The position numbers and the translations under genes are program-made. The notes below the pieces were generated by a model. The model saw only the letters and a program-made list of their open reading frames with translations. It did no database searches and had not been told where the DNA came from. Source: Bondarzewia mesenterica (lineage: Eukaryota; Basidiomycota; Agaricomycetes; Russulales; Bondarzewiaceae). From it: a stretch of 28,459 nt of DNA. Numbering within the stretch: the first letter of the stretch is position 1; each line of letters starts with the position of its first letter. Positions 11,112-20,578 of the stretch are shown here, piece by piece. Where the stretch lies: assembly GCA_004802705.1 (NCBI GenBank), contig SGPL01000433.1:1-28459 (forward strand). Direction: 5' to 3'.

Positions 11112-13480
11112 AGGATAGCAGCAACAGTAGTATATATGCTAGCTTTTGAACTTTAGCCACTACTGCATAATTGTCCTTGTACTTCTCTACATCTATGGTT
11201 TTGTGTATGCATTTTCACTATTCTTTTTTTATCTTCAACTATCATATCATTCATTCTCCAATTCTCCTTCTATTATTTTCTNTCCTCACTATTTTATTAT
11301 TTATATGCCTCTAAATTTTCTTTTANAATTTTTTTTATTCACAATGTGCAGTATTTTTGAGTTTACATTCTTACTATGATTTTCTTTCTTTCTATTCTTA
11401 TAGTCTTGATGATCATTTTNTTACTAATTAAACATCATAAGATTAAAATAGAATTAAGAAAGCAGGTTACCTTTATTATCTAGAGTGCCTATTTTAAACT
11501 TTGGCTTTTTTCCTCTTCTCTNCTCTCTTCAATACAGCATATTTACTCTCACTATCTCCTCATCTACCTTTTATATACCAATTCCACTTTNAGTTNATCT
11601 GNCTACTATTTTCTNCACAAATACTCTAGTTCTCTCACTCTGCTTCCTGATTTGCAGACATCTTNACTCNATTTAAGTTAAGTTTNGAAACTCAGNTCCN
11701 ATTTTTAGTGTTCAAGAGAGACAATGCTGATTTGGGTACATTCAAAGATAGCAAAGGGTTAACAGTCTCAATAGTGACTGTATAATGTCTAACACAAAGC
11801 TTATAGCCTTAGAAATAATAAATTAGNTATCCAAAAAAAAATCACTGTACCTTTTCTCATAACTTGACATTTCAGATCNAATCAAGCTCAGAGTTTCACC
11901 ATCAACTCATAATTGAACATCGAGTANAGCTCATCTAGCCTTAGTCTCTATGGCTGATCATATAGAAGGCAGTCATTATATATTAAAGTTTGGCCTTTTT
12001 TTTTACTTTATCTACTACATTGACTCTNTCTTGCATAAATTTCACACTTATATTTTTAAGCAGTCTGAGCACTATATNNGTATAGTTAACTCATTGCCAT
12101 GCATAGATGTAGTAACAATATGAAGNATTTTGNCTCATCTGATGAGGATTTTATCATCGAGAAGTTCACTATTTGCTCTTGATACACTATTTCTCTGATT
12201 TATTCTAGGACTGACTACTATCATTCTTTTAATCTGACAGCCCAATAAAGAATTAATGCATGCAGTTAATCTCTTTCCCTATTAATACTTATCTATAGCA
12301 CCTTGACCTTGTGTTCTCTATCATCTCTAATGCTACTATCAAAAAGAGTCATTCTTACAGTGACCTTTACAGTCAAACTTAGTAGGAATATTATATTAGC
12401 ATCATTATTGAAGAAGAATAAATACAAAAAACATCCACATAAGAAATTAGAAGCTATGTAAAGCATGTTCAATTTTTGTAAACATGCAAGATTCAATAAT
12501 ATGGGTGCATATTATATAATTTTCAAATAAGCATTCATTATTAATGCTCTAATTACATCATATATTCTAGTCATTTAGTGGCCTGATGCATATCACTCTC
12601 ACTGACATTATGTTGCATGTGACCCTTGACCTTTAAGATAAGCAGAATTGTTAACTTTATTTAAAAAGCAGATCAAATAGCTGTGTTAAGGACTAGACTC
12701 ACATGCCAAAGGATCCTAAGAAGTGGCTACCTAAAAGAGAGTATGAGCTTTTAGATGCAGTCACATTCAAGGCATACATTATGTAAATATACTTAATCTC
12801 TCTAAATTATAGCACTCTTGATCAGTGATTTTTATTGTACTTAGGGTGAAGGAAAGGGTGAAGAAGAAGTAGTATTATGTGGTGATGTCCACTGCCTTTA
12901 AAAGGCATTTATTTCTTCATTTTGACTTTTGATTGTAGAGAATTTATAATAGTAGTGCATTGTTTGATCACAATTCTTATTTAAAAAAACTGCCTGAAGT
13001 TCTTTTTACTCTAAAACTGAGAGTGTGTCTTCATTTTATCCTTTAAAATTAGTGATTTATTCTTTACATTTTTGTTTTTGATAATTTGTCAATATGTTAT
13101 ACCCACTTTACCATCCAAATATCTCTGGTGATCATTTTTGTGCTTTTATTAACTTTAATTTCATGTTTCTGTCTGTAAACAAACTCACTTCTGTATAGTT
13201 AGATAAAATTATTACTAGTGCATAGTATAAAAATGCACTAGCTAAAGATCTTTAGCTAATAACATCTATTTTATTTACCCTCTCTTTTATTTAATTTACT
13301 ACTGAAGGCAACATCTAGTAGCTCTATTCATGGCTAATCATATAATAGATATAAAGCAGATCTCTTCTCATCTTCATCTGATTTATATCAAATTACTCAT
13401 TGTAGGCCTTCAGTCACTCTCTCTAATAGTTTTTTTATTTTTAGTAAGTCATGTGTATATAAGAATAGTCATTCTCAATA
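11112..13480. other. No recognisable gene; pyrimidine-rich and AT-rich DNA
   Basis: 11.15-11.70 kb is strongly C/T-rich on the plus strand, giving Phe/Leu/Ser/Ile-rich chance frames (11146-11379, 11485-11676) without a credible membrane-protein plan. N calls stop at about 12130. A short open stretch near 12710-12780 (KDPKKWLPKREYELLDAV) looks protein-like but is too short to assign. Confidence 0.45.
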
Positions 13481-13489
13481 TCAACTGAA

Positions 13490-13787
13490 CTTTAAAAATT
13501 AGCACACCCTATTAAAGTCTATATTATAGTATTACCTCAGCATGTGTACATATATAGCTATATTTAGATGACTCTATCTATATCACAGTACTATAGATTA
13601 TAGTGAGTAAGATAATTAAAGTATAATATAATAAGAGAAAAACATGTACCCTCAGTGTGTGTGCATATATGATTAAGAGAAGAAAGAAGGAGAAATATGT
13701 ACACTATGTACTTGAGAGTCATGTGAGATATGATACCTATCACAATATTTTATAAGTACATGCTATATGTATCCTCTCATTTTAACA
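13490..13787 (-). repeat. Candidate 3' LTR of minus-strand copia element B
   Basis: Immediately after the polypurine tract (minus sense) the sequence begins TGTTAAAATGAGAGGATAC, the TG start expected of an LTR. The far end was not located; about 300 bp is a guess and I saw no second copy in the window. Inside, the phrase 'cctcagYRtgtg..catatat' occurs twice (about 13532 and 13652). Confidence 0.45.
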
Positions 13788-13800
13788 CTCCTCCTCAGTG
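13788..13800 (-). other. Polypurine tract of copia element B
   Basis: In minus sense the sequence CACTGAGGAGGAG lies directly before TGTTA, about 40 bp after the stop of the RNase H reading frame. This is the canonical place and form of the plus-strand primer of Ty1/copia elements. Confidence 0.6.
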
Positions 13801-13840
13801 CAGTCTGTCAAAAATATAAAATTGAGGAAGAAAAAAAAAC

Positions 13841-15180
13841 CTATTCTAAAGCTAAGTAGCTTCTAAATTTCATAAATCTCTATATATCTAATAGTTTGGT
13901 AAGTATGTTTATAGTGTTGTCTTTAGTGACTATACAGTCTATGCATATATTTTCAGATTCCACCCACTCTTTGATGTAGCAGTGGTATATATCTATTTAC
14001 TTAGCATAGCTGTAGAAAGCCTGATCTTGTGATAAGGTGATCGTAGCATTATTGTCATAGAGGAGTAATATGAGCCTATTCTGAGAAATATTATTGTGCA
14101 AAAAGATTGTTCAAATTTATATATATTCTCTAGATGCCTCTACTGCTGCTATATATTTAGCTATATATGTAAAGTCTGTAACTATACACTGCTTTCTCAA
14201 GGACCAAGACACCATCTCAGTTGTGAATGAGATGTTACAAAATCTTAATCTATATTATGATGTCACATCTGTGTCATGCTTAGAATTAGTTGAGGTTAAT
14301 TCGAGCTATAATCTATTATAATATCATCACAATAGCATGACAATGCATTATAATTGCATTATTATATAATATAATATGGTACTCTTTTAGGATAATGCCT
14401 AAAACTGTCTAAAATGCTTATAATAAAAATGTGACAAATTTTGTGACTATCATATTTTGGTCACAATTTCATTTTAGGCATTTTAGGCAGTTTCAGGCAT
14501 TATTCTAAAAGAGTACTGCATTATATTATATAATAATGCAATTATAATACATTGTCATGCTATTGTGATGACATTGTGATAAATTACAGCTCAAGTTAAC
14601 CTCGGCTAATTCTGAGTGTGACACAGATGTGACATCATAATACAGATTAGAATTTTGTGACAAAAGCAATAGTTGCTGATGATCTTGCATGTATTGACAC
14701 ATCTAGCATAATCAGAATCTATAAATTTAACTAAATGTATCTATTTACCTCTCAACATAAGTTATTAGTCTTTAATTTTTTTTTAGATATTAAACAATGC
14801 ACAGAGCTATTTTTTAGTGATCTGCATGATAACTGTTAAGGTAACTGGTGAGTTTGCTTATAGTGTATACAATGTCAGAATGGGTGCTGATTATAAGGTA
14901 CATTATACACTCAATAAGTGAGCTGTAAAGGATTTTAAAAGGTAGTCAGATTGCTCTTTAGTGAGTGGGATTTATTTGTTTAGCCTGAATAATTAAACTT
15001 TAGGTATAATTAAGGTAGAGACTAGATCACTGTCCTGTTGCCAAAATTATATAATAATCTGATTGATTAAGGCAATTTGAAAAAGAGACATAGACTGCTG
15101 TTTATAGTCACAGTCAATGACAATCTCAAAGATGAACTTAGCTTCATTAAAATTAAAGACCACTTATTTCTCCTATAAAA
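13841..15180 (-). pseudogene. Ty1/copia element B: end of reverse transcriptase and RNase H (interrupted)
   Basis: Read on the minus strand from about 15180 downward, the translation follows the C-terminal part of a copia polyprotein: NEAKFIFEIVIDCDYKQQSM (the 'LGxI' region after the catalytic site), FIDSDYARC (the RNase H aspartate segment), then NYCF. A 430-bp foldback insertion at 14233-14662 then breaks the domain, which resumes with VSWSLRKQC, KYIAAVEASREY, LLYDNNATITLSQDQ and TKDNTINILTK, ending at a stop whose complement is at 13841-13843. The polypurine tract and LTR start follow. The YVDD part of the reverse transcriptase and the integrase are missing, so the element is internally deleted as well as interrupted. 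It is a different family from the plus-strand element A. Confidence 0.85.
14233..14662. mobile_element. Foldback MITE (near-perfect 430-bp palindrome) in copia RNase H
   Basis: Arm 14233-14438 is the reverse complement of 14456-14662, with a spacer of about 17 bp. Each arm is about 206 bp, beginning tgtYacaaaat. By hand alignment the arms differ at roughly two dozen positions in the outer 180 bp, essentially all transitions; the innermost 25 bp are less well matched. The element encodes nothing and interrupts the RNase H frame of copia element B between NYCF and VSWS, so it inserted after that element. No clear target-site duplication is visible. Its long inverted arms would fold into a hairpin, both as DNA and as read-through RNA. 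Non-autonomous DNA transposon is the best label; the superfamily is not determined. Confidence 0.88.
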
Positions 15181-15480
15181 AGTGTGCTTGACTACCTTAT
15201 TTTTATCTTTGCTGCTGATGATAGATTAGCTTTTTCATTCTCAATAACAGCTGGAAATCACTGCTAAGTTATGATAAAATTGGAAATCCTATAATAACTA
15301 TCATCGATCACTCTAATGTCTATCAGCTTTGTGCTCACTGATGCTGATTTTTCAACTCTCAGCCCATTGACATTCAGCTCTTCGATCTTGGACTTTATCT
15401 GGTGAGCTTTAGAGATCTGAGAATGGCATTCACCTTTCAGATTTTGAATGATTTTTTAGTCAATAACCTGATTTGTAAAA
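15181..15480 (-). pseudogene. Gag-like fragment preceding copia element B remnant
   Basis: The minus strand carries an open stretch upstream of the reverse transcriptase tail: QNLKGECHSQISKAHQIKSK, IEELNVNGLRVEKS and VSTKLIDIRVIDDSYYRI. Pattern and hydrophilic helical character resemble the UBN2-type Gag of copia elements (a 'xHIxxxKxLxxxLxxxG' segment followed by a 'LxxLPxxY' segment). If so, an internal deletion joined Gag to the end of the reverse transcriptase. Family resemblance is weak by eye. Confidence 0.4.
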
Positions 15481-15488
15481 ACATACTA

Positions 15489-15557
15489 TGTTAATAAGAA
15501 TTTATTATTTGTAAATTATAAATTATTATAGAAAATAGTCTAATCTTATGAATAACA
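15489..15557. mobile_element. Candidate 69-bp solo LTR or mini-MITE
   Basis: The segment runs tgttaataagaa...cttatgaataaca, so it begins TG, ends CA and has related inverted ends, and it is flanked by TA on both sides. On the minus strand it is directly preceded by a GGGGG-containing purine run (complement of ttccccctttttaa at 15560-15573), like a polypurine tract. It does not match the LTR start of element B. Could be chance in AT-rich DNA. Confidence 0.3.
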
Positions 15558-15573
15558 TATTCCCCCTTTTTAA

Positions 15574-16160
15574 GTAAGTAGAAAATTTGCTACTTATTAT
15601 ACTCTGCAAAAAAACAGCTTAATAGCAAATGAAAACAAATTTCAACTGCTCATATTTATTATATTAATGCTCAGATTTGAACCCTAGATTTTATTTATTT
15701 GTATTGATAATTTATCATCAACTAGGTTTAAACTCAAGGATTCTAGCTGCTCATTATTATTAACTCATTGTATGAACACTTTTAATCACTCATTTATGAT
15801 AACATATATTTTATAAACTATGTATTTTAATATATAGATTTAAAGTTGACTTGTAAAATTTTTTATCTTTGTCTATCAATATTGACTTAATTAAAATAAT
15901 TATAATAAAGATTTAAATATATAAAATTTAAATATGATCTCTTATGGATGTCTAAAGCTAAGTGTTTAAGCAAATGAAGTTTAATGATGATTTTTCAAAA
16001 GGTAAAGCAGAAAATACTGATATATTTTATTATTATTATAATCATCGTCATATTTACCATTAATAAGATCTAATAAGAAGTAGATTTAAATATAAAAGTT
16101 GCTCAAAAATAAGATATAAATTAGATTAATTAGAGTTTATTTACATGATATATTTTTAGA
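15574..16160. other. AT-rich spacer before the KDZ pseudogene
   Basis: Very AT-rich sequence with many stops on both strands. The N-terminal cysteine-cluster domain usually found before the KDZ core should lie here but could not be read, so it is either lost or replaced by later insertion. Confidence 0.5.
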
Positions 16161-16663
16161 AATGCTAGAATGTAAGACCACAACCCTGAACTTCTACAGC
16201 AAGCTCCGATGAGTGACCAGCAGTGCCTTCCTCAACTTCATCTTGATGAGCTATCGCTAAACTTAGTAGTCATATTTGCAGCCCATTGATATCCATCTCT
16301 TTTTTACTTACATTTAAAACTATTATCAAGAGCTGCTCAGGGTATCTCACCAGTAGTGACACCTTAAGTTCACTAAATGGCATGGCTTTAGATATAGGGC
16401 TAACTCTAGTGCTAATGACGATGAACTCACCCTATTCTGTCTAGCCTATCCCCAGCCTGGAGTTAATATACTAGACAACTGTTGAGATGATGAGGACCAA
16501 TGAAAGTACATGAGGAGCTTTATTATAGATGAAAATTTCTCCACTGAGCACATGAAGATGAGAAAACCCATGGAATAATATGGTGCTTACCAACAGCATT
16601 GATTACATGATCGCTGATGCAAATTATAAAAAGCATCTAGAGGAGGCTAAAGAATCAAAAAAT

Positions 16664-16715
16664 GTAAGTTAAAATCTACACAGCATGCTTGTTGTCCCTC
16701 ATTCTCTCAATACAG
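16664..16715 (+). other. Likely spliceosomal intron in the KDZ pseudogene
   Basis: A GTAAGT donor after ...EESKN-coding sequence and an acceptor 'ctctcaatacag' bound 52 bp that interrupt family similarity between AKESKN and STYSNHQIVN. Size, donor and acceptor fit a short basidiomycete intron. The joined frame is off by one base, so a small indel or a slightly different border must be assumed. Confidence 0.6.
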
Positions 16716-16879
16716 ATCAACCTACAGCAATCATCAGATAGTCAACTAAGTGAATGCTAATTAGTGCAATCTAGAGGCTATTAGGATCAGAACTATCATC
16801 TGTGCATGATATAGCTGCTTTTGCCCCCATATTGTTGTGGACTTTCAGAAGGATGAGAGGTAAGCTGAATATTTTTTTA

Positions 16880-16946
16880 GGCTAAAGCTAAAGTTGAAGC
16901 TAAAGCTATGGCCAATGCTGATGCTGATGCTGATACTAATCTTTGA
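16880..16946 (+). repeat. Short hexamer-type repeats (gctaaa / gatgct)
   Basis: About five imperfect 'gctaaag' units followed by about four 'gatgct' units, inside the KDZ pseudogene just after the VVDFQKDER motif. They replace the stretch where family members continue with an 'NMDY' motif, so they are a local microsatellite expansion or fill an old intron. Confidence 0.6.
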
Positions 16947-18545
16947 TATCTTCAACCTTATTCAGATAGATGAACATAAATTATTTCCTCAGCAGTATAC
17001 TAAAGATAATCAGTAGTCTCTCTTAAGTTCTCATTTTATATGATATCATGTGCCAGTATTGTGTGCACCTTCTATGTCACTTTATTAAAAGTTCTCATCT
17101 CACCATGCTTATTAACTTAAAGATTATCAAAGGCATCAGCATATGGCATATTCATGGCCATTAAGATCAGTGCTTTTACTGCTTTTATCCTAGATTTATA
17201 AAGGGGGTTGCTCAAGTTGATAATAAAATTTTAAAAATATTGTGGGCCCCCCTCAATCAGATCTCTAGAAGTATATAGACTATGGCCACCTCTTATTAGT
17301 GAGAGACTCTGAATGCCCATATGGCCAACTCTAACTAAAAAAAGTAGATCAGGATAGGTAGATCTGAGATCTTCTCATATCTATCAAAGCTGATACTATC
17401 TTTACAGTTCCAGCCATATGCAAGAGATACATCAAGGCATAAGTGGCCTTCAAGGCCTCTCAAGAAGCCTTTTAACTACTAGACTCAGCAACAAATCCTC
17501 AGCTGGTGGAGCAGAATGCTATAACCTACTAATAAAATTACTTTGATCTCTAAGATATCTATGATATTCTGAAGAAGAGGAGTAAGTCTTTCTCTCTCAG
17601 CATAAAATTACATCTTTATGATATTTACAGTGCTTAGTCAAGCAGCATATCAGTTGAAGCTCACTGAGAGTGAAATTTAGGTAGATGGGTGAGTGGGTTC
17701 CTCAGAGAAGTACTGCTTGATTATTCACTAGGATCAAGATATAAGAGACAAAGTGAGTGACTATATACCTTCACTATGATGTTATTAACAATAAACAAAT
17801 GATCAAGATTGTTACTTTTGATCTGAGTGAACTGTCTATCCCAGAATGCCTCAGTTAAAATTCTCACTGACCTCAATGAGTCTCAGTATCAGCTTGAAAA
17901 TAAAATTGCTGCCTTTTAAAGAGATGCCAAAAGATATATAGGCCTAGTTGATGTGGGCACCAAGTAGAAAGATATCTCAGCTGACCTCTTTTTTGATCCT
18001 GAAATCAATAATAAACAGCTCATTCTTGAAGAATTAATAGAAGAAGATGAGGATAATATCACTGATGTCATCCTCACTAAAAAGATGGCCATTGTCCTTT
18101 CCTCTATGCTCAGTTCAGTAAAATGCATGAAGTTGGGATTGGAGAAAATAGCTAAGCAGGAGCTAGAGCTACAAAAAGGCCAAATGAATGATGCCCTCTA
18201 TCACATCTACATTAGCATAGTCTAAAAGTCCTTTCTCTTTTGCAGCTCTGTAAAACAGCCAAATAGCCAGTTAAAGAAGATGTGAGTTTGAAAGGAAACA
18301 TTCAAGAGCATTTCCAAATCTATATATCATGTCAATAAGTAATGTTTTATTTAGGGGCTGATGCAGACCTACTTATCATATATAAAGCTATAAAAAAGAA
18401 GCATTTCAAGGCCAACACAGCAATCAAGAAACTCAATTATCCCAATTACTAAAAAGAAAGTCTATTATAGATTTAGAGTCAGGACATTTCTCAAGATACA
18501 AAGGATAATGAATGGATGGAGGAATATATGTGTTCTTTATATCTT

Positions 18546-19190
18546 ATTTATAAATCCCACTGATATACTGCACTATCACTATCCCACTCATACTCTGACT
18601 GCCTGACCTATACTATTTTCACTTAACACATGTTTTCACCACCTGACTGATAATCTTACTATCAGCTTAGTTTATCAGGTTCACTGGCTCTGAGCAAAAG
18701 CTTTTAGGGATTAATAGCAGGAGCAGACCACTTTGTTGACAAATGAGATAAATTAGATAGTATAATAGTTTTTGAGTAAAAGAGATGTGTAGGGATTTTA
18801 CCTGAGCATGGTAGATATTATAGAAAAGCCTAGATACCATGCTTATGGCAAAAATAAATATGGGACTAGTTTGCTGTCTAAGCATTAGAGGAGTTTGAAA
18901 AGGCCAAAAATTATAATACTTAATTTAAATAAATTAGCTAACTGTTGATAATATGATTATGATACATCTTAACTAAACCAAAGGTGCTAATACTTTTCAA
19001 TAACTTGCCCAAAGTATCAAGTATAGAGAATAAGGAATGGTAAATAAAAAAATAGAGAAATAGAAAATAGAAAATAGAAAATAGAAAATAGAAAATAGAA
19101 AATAGAAAAGGCAGGGATCCCTTGTTGGATGCCCTCTGACTCAACTGAGAGAGACTATATATAGAGAGCAAGCAGGGTGAATATCTTTCC
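18546..19190. other. No gene; contains a 7-bp microsatellite
   Basis: Nothing coding was recognised. At about 19056-19109 the heptamer 'agaaaat' is repeated about seven times in tandem. Confidence 0.6.
19056..19109 (+). repeat. (AGAAAAT)n microsatellite
   Basis: Tandem heptamers are visible directly as 'tagaaaatagaaaatag', about seven copies, with a first degenerate unit (aatagagaa). Confidence 0.9.
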
Positions 19191-19199
19191 ATAGGACCC

Positions 19200-19859
19200 T
19201 TGGCTAAAATATCAAAGATGGGCAATGGCAAGTGAGCAAAATATTTCATGCTTAGCTGAACTATCAGAGATGGTGTATAGTGAGTAGGTAAAATATAGTT
19301 TGAATGCTCAACCAAACTGTCAGAGATGAGCAATGATGAGCAAAATATTTTATGCTCAGCTGAACTGTCAGAGATGAGCAATAGTGAGCAAAATATTTTA
19401 TGCTCAGCTGAACTGTCAGAGATAGACAATAGTAAGTGAGAAAAATATTTTATGCTCAGCTAAACTATCAGAGACAATGCATGATGAGCAAGTAAAACAT
19501 AGTTTGGATGCTCAGCTGAACTATCAGAAATGGGCAATATTGAATAAGCAAGGTCCTCATACTTGCCCAGCTGACACTCAGCTAAACCATTAGAGATAAA
19601 CAATGACAAGTGAGTAAGGTCTCCATATCCACCTAACTGACCCTCAGCTAAACCATCAGAGATAGGCAATGGTGAGTGGGTAAGGTCCTCATACCCATCT
19701 GACTGATCTTTGGCTGAACTATTAGAGATGGGCAATAGTGAGCAGATAAGGTCCCTATACTCATCTAGCTGACCCTCAGCTAAACCATCAGAGATGAGTA
19801 ATAGTGAGTGGACAAGCTCTCAGTGTCTTACACTAGGCTGAATATTTCAGTAGGTGTAT
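19200..19859 (+). repeat. 48-66-bp minisatellite, middle copy of composite repeat
   Basis: The anchor 'tcagagat' (or variant) has its core at 19214, 19266, 19322, 19370, 19418, 19470, 19526, 19592, 19658, 19724 and 19790. Spacing is thus 52, 56, 48, 48, 52, 56, then four units of 66 bp. Units with 'caaaatattttatgctcagctgaac' are the short class; units with 'gacc.tcagctaaaccat' are the 66-bp class. Related in core to the 64-bp repeats at 741-1190 and 26641-27040. The minus-strand frames over this block (18938-19429 and 19460-19735) translate the repeat units (ISDSSAEH, ISDGLAEGQ) because 48 and 66 are multiples of three; I treat them as repeat artefacts. Confidence 0.9.
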
Positions 19860-20010
19860 AGTGAGGAGTGGCCCATCTATTGAAGATAGGCTGTATACCT
19901 GTTGGCTAGAGTCAACTTCATCATTGGCATTAGTTAAAAAGCATGGTCAGTTAGAGCATCATAGAAAGTATTAAGGCACTAAATAGGCTCCTTAGTGATC
20001 ATGTAGCTAA
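19860..20010 (+). repeat. Tail of the composite repeat, middle copy
   Basis: It matches 1191-1318 and 27040-27178: 'gtgaggagtggcccat', 'catcattggcattagt', 'aaaaagcatggtcag' and 'agagcatcataga'. Similarity to the left copy may run about 60 bp further ('ttgcatcagtg'). Copia element A follows. Confidence 0.8.
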
Positions 20011-20578
20011 TTGCATCAGTGAGTACTACATCATCTTATGGGTTCCTCATCTTCAGATGCTCAGCAGAAAGATTTCTATTCATAATGAAGGTCCTCATGT
20101 ACTTCTATTTCTCCTCATATTCTTTCTAATTATTTGTATTAGAAGAAATCCCCTGCATATATTATGACTTCTTACAGGCAGGATGGTCAGGTCACAAGTA
20201 GAGTGGAGAAGCAAAAATGGAGGACAACTGAATGGTCAGAGTGGAGCAAATACTTTGATGAGTAGTAGTATAAATTTTCTCATTTTTCTTCCTTTCTTTC
20301 CCTCAGTTCTCTTGTACAAGATTGAGATCAGTTGCTCATACTATTCACTTATTCTTACCTTTACTAATATGACCTATAGATTACTCTTTTTTATTCTACA
20401 CTATAAGTTCAGTTTTTCCAATGACAAGCCTCAGTTCTCTTATATAAGACTGAGATTATTCTCTTTTATTTTACACTACAGTGAGCAAGCATCTGCCATT
20501 TATTCTGACAGATTATAAGACTTGATGTCTTATAAAGCATCAATAGAGCAACATACTCCCCTCAGTTAGGCACCTAGC
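20011..20578 (+). other. Untranslated leader region of copia element A
   Basis: This lies between the composite repeat tail and the first recognisable Gag codons. It contains a partial direct duplication with a 128-bp offset: 'cctcagttctcttRtaYaag' at 20301 and again at 20429, followed in both by a pyrimidine-rich segment and 'acacta'. The second copy contains 'tatataaga', a possible TATA-like element. The frame at 20183-20518 has no family motif and is probably not coding. I found no convincing tRNA primer-binding site. Confidence 0.45.

Larger units (their letters stand above)
16162..18545 (+). pseudogene. KDZ-superfamily (Kyakuja-Dileera-Zisupton) transposase, degenerate
   Basis: Following the plus strand through stops, the translation tracks the KDZ transposase along most of its length: ECKTTTLNFYSKLR*VTSSAF, YQELLRVSHQ, FTKWHGFRYRANS, LTLFCLAYPQPGVNILDN, DENFSTEHMKMRKP, MIADANYKKHLEEAKE, SCFCPHIVVDFQKDER, YDIMCQYCVH, FIKGVAQVDNKILKILW, APLNQIS, LGLEKIAKQELELQKGQMND, KSFLF, and KHFKANTAIKK with SQDISQDTKDNEWMEE at the end. 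Members cut and paste DNA with an RNase H-fold DDE domain; the Asp of YDI (17042-17044) is kept, whereas the acidic residue normally after 'QVDG' has become Lys. Stops replace Arg (CGA to TGA) and Gln codons. The upstream Cys-rich domain is missing. KDZ elements are typical of Agaricomycetes, which supports the organism call. Dead copy. Confidence 0.92.

Noticed and set aside
11146..11379. Plus-strand hydrophobic frame that looks like a membrane protein
   Set aside because: It is a by-product of T/C-rich low-complexity DNA; there is no start context, no domain, and the neighbouring frame at 11485-11676 has the same composition.
16860..16880. A second possible intron in the KDZ pseudogene (gtaagct...tttttttag)
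   Set aside because: Only 21 bp, too short for spliceosomal splicing; it may be the remains of a longer intron, but this cannot be shown.
18318..18343. A possible short intron (gtcaataag...ttatttag) near the end of the KDZ pseudogene
   Set aside because: The KDZ frame can be read straight through it (QIYISCQ*VMFYLGADADLL), with a single Gln-to-stop change.
18938..19735. Two long minus-strand open frames (163 and 91 codons) with repeated ISDSSAEH / ISDGLAEGQ peptides, resembling a tandem-repeat protein
   Set aside because: They are the translation of the 48-66-bp minisatellite; 48 and 66 happen to be multiples of three. Units of 52 and 56 bp in the same array break the frame, and the homologous 64-bp arrays elsewhere have no open frame.
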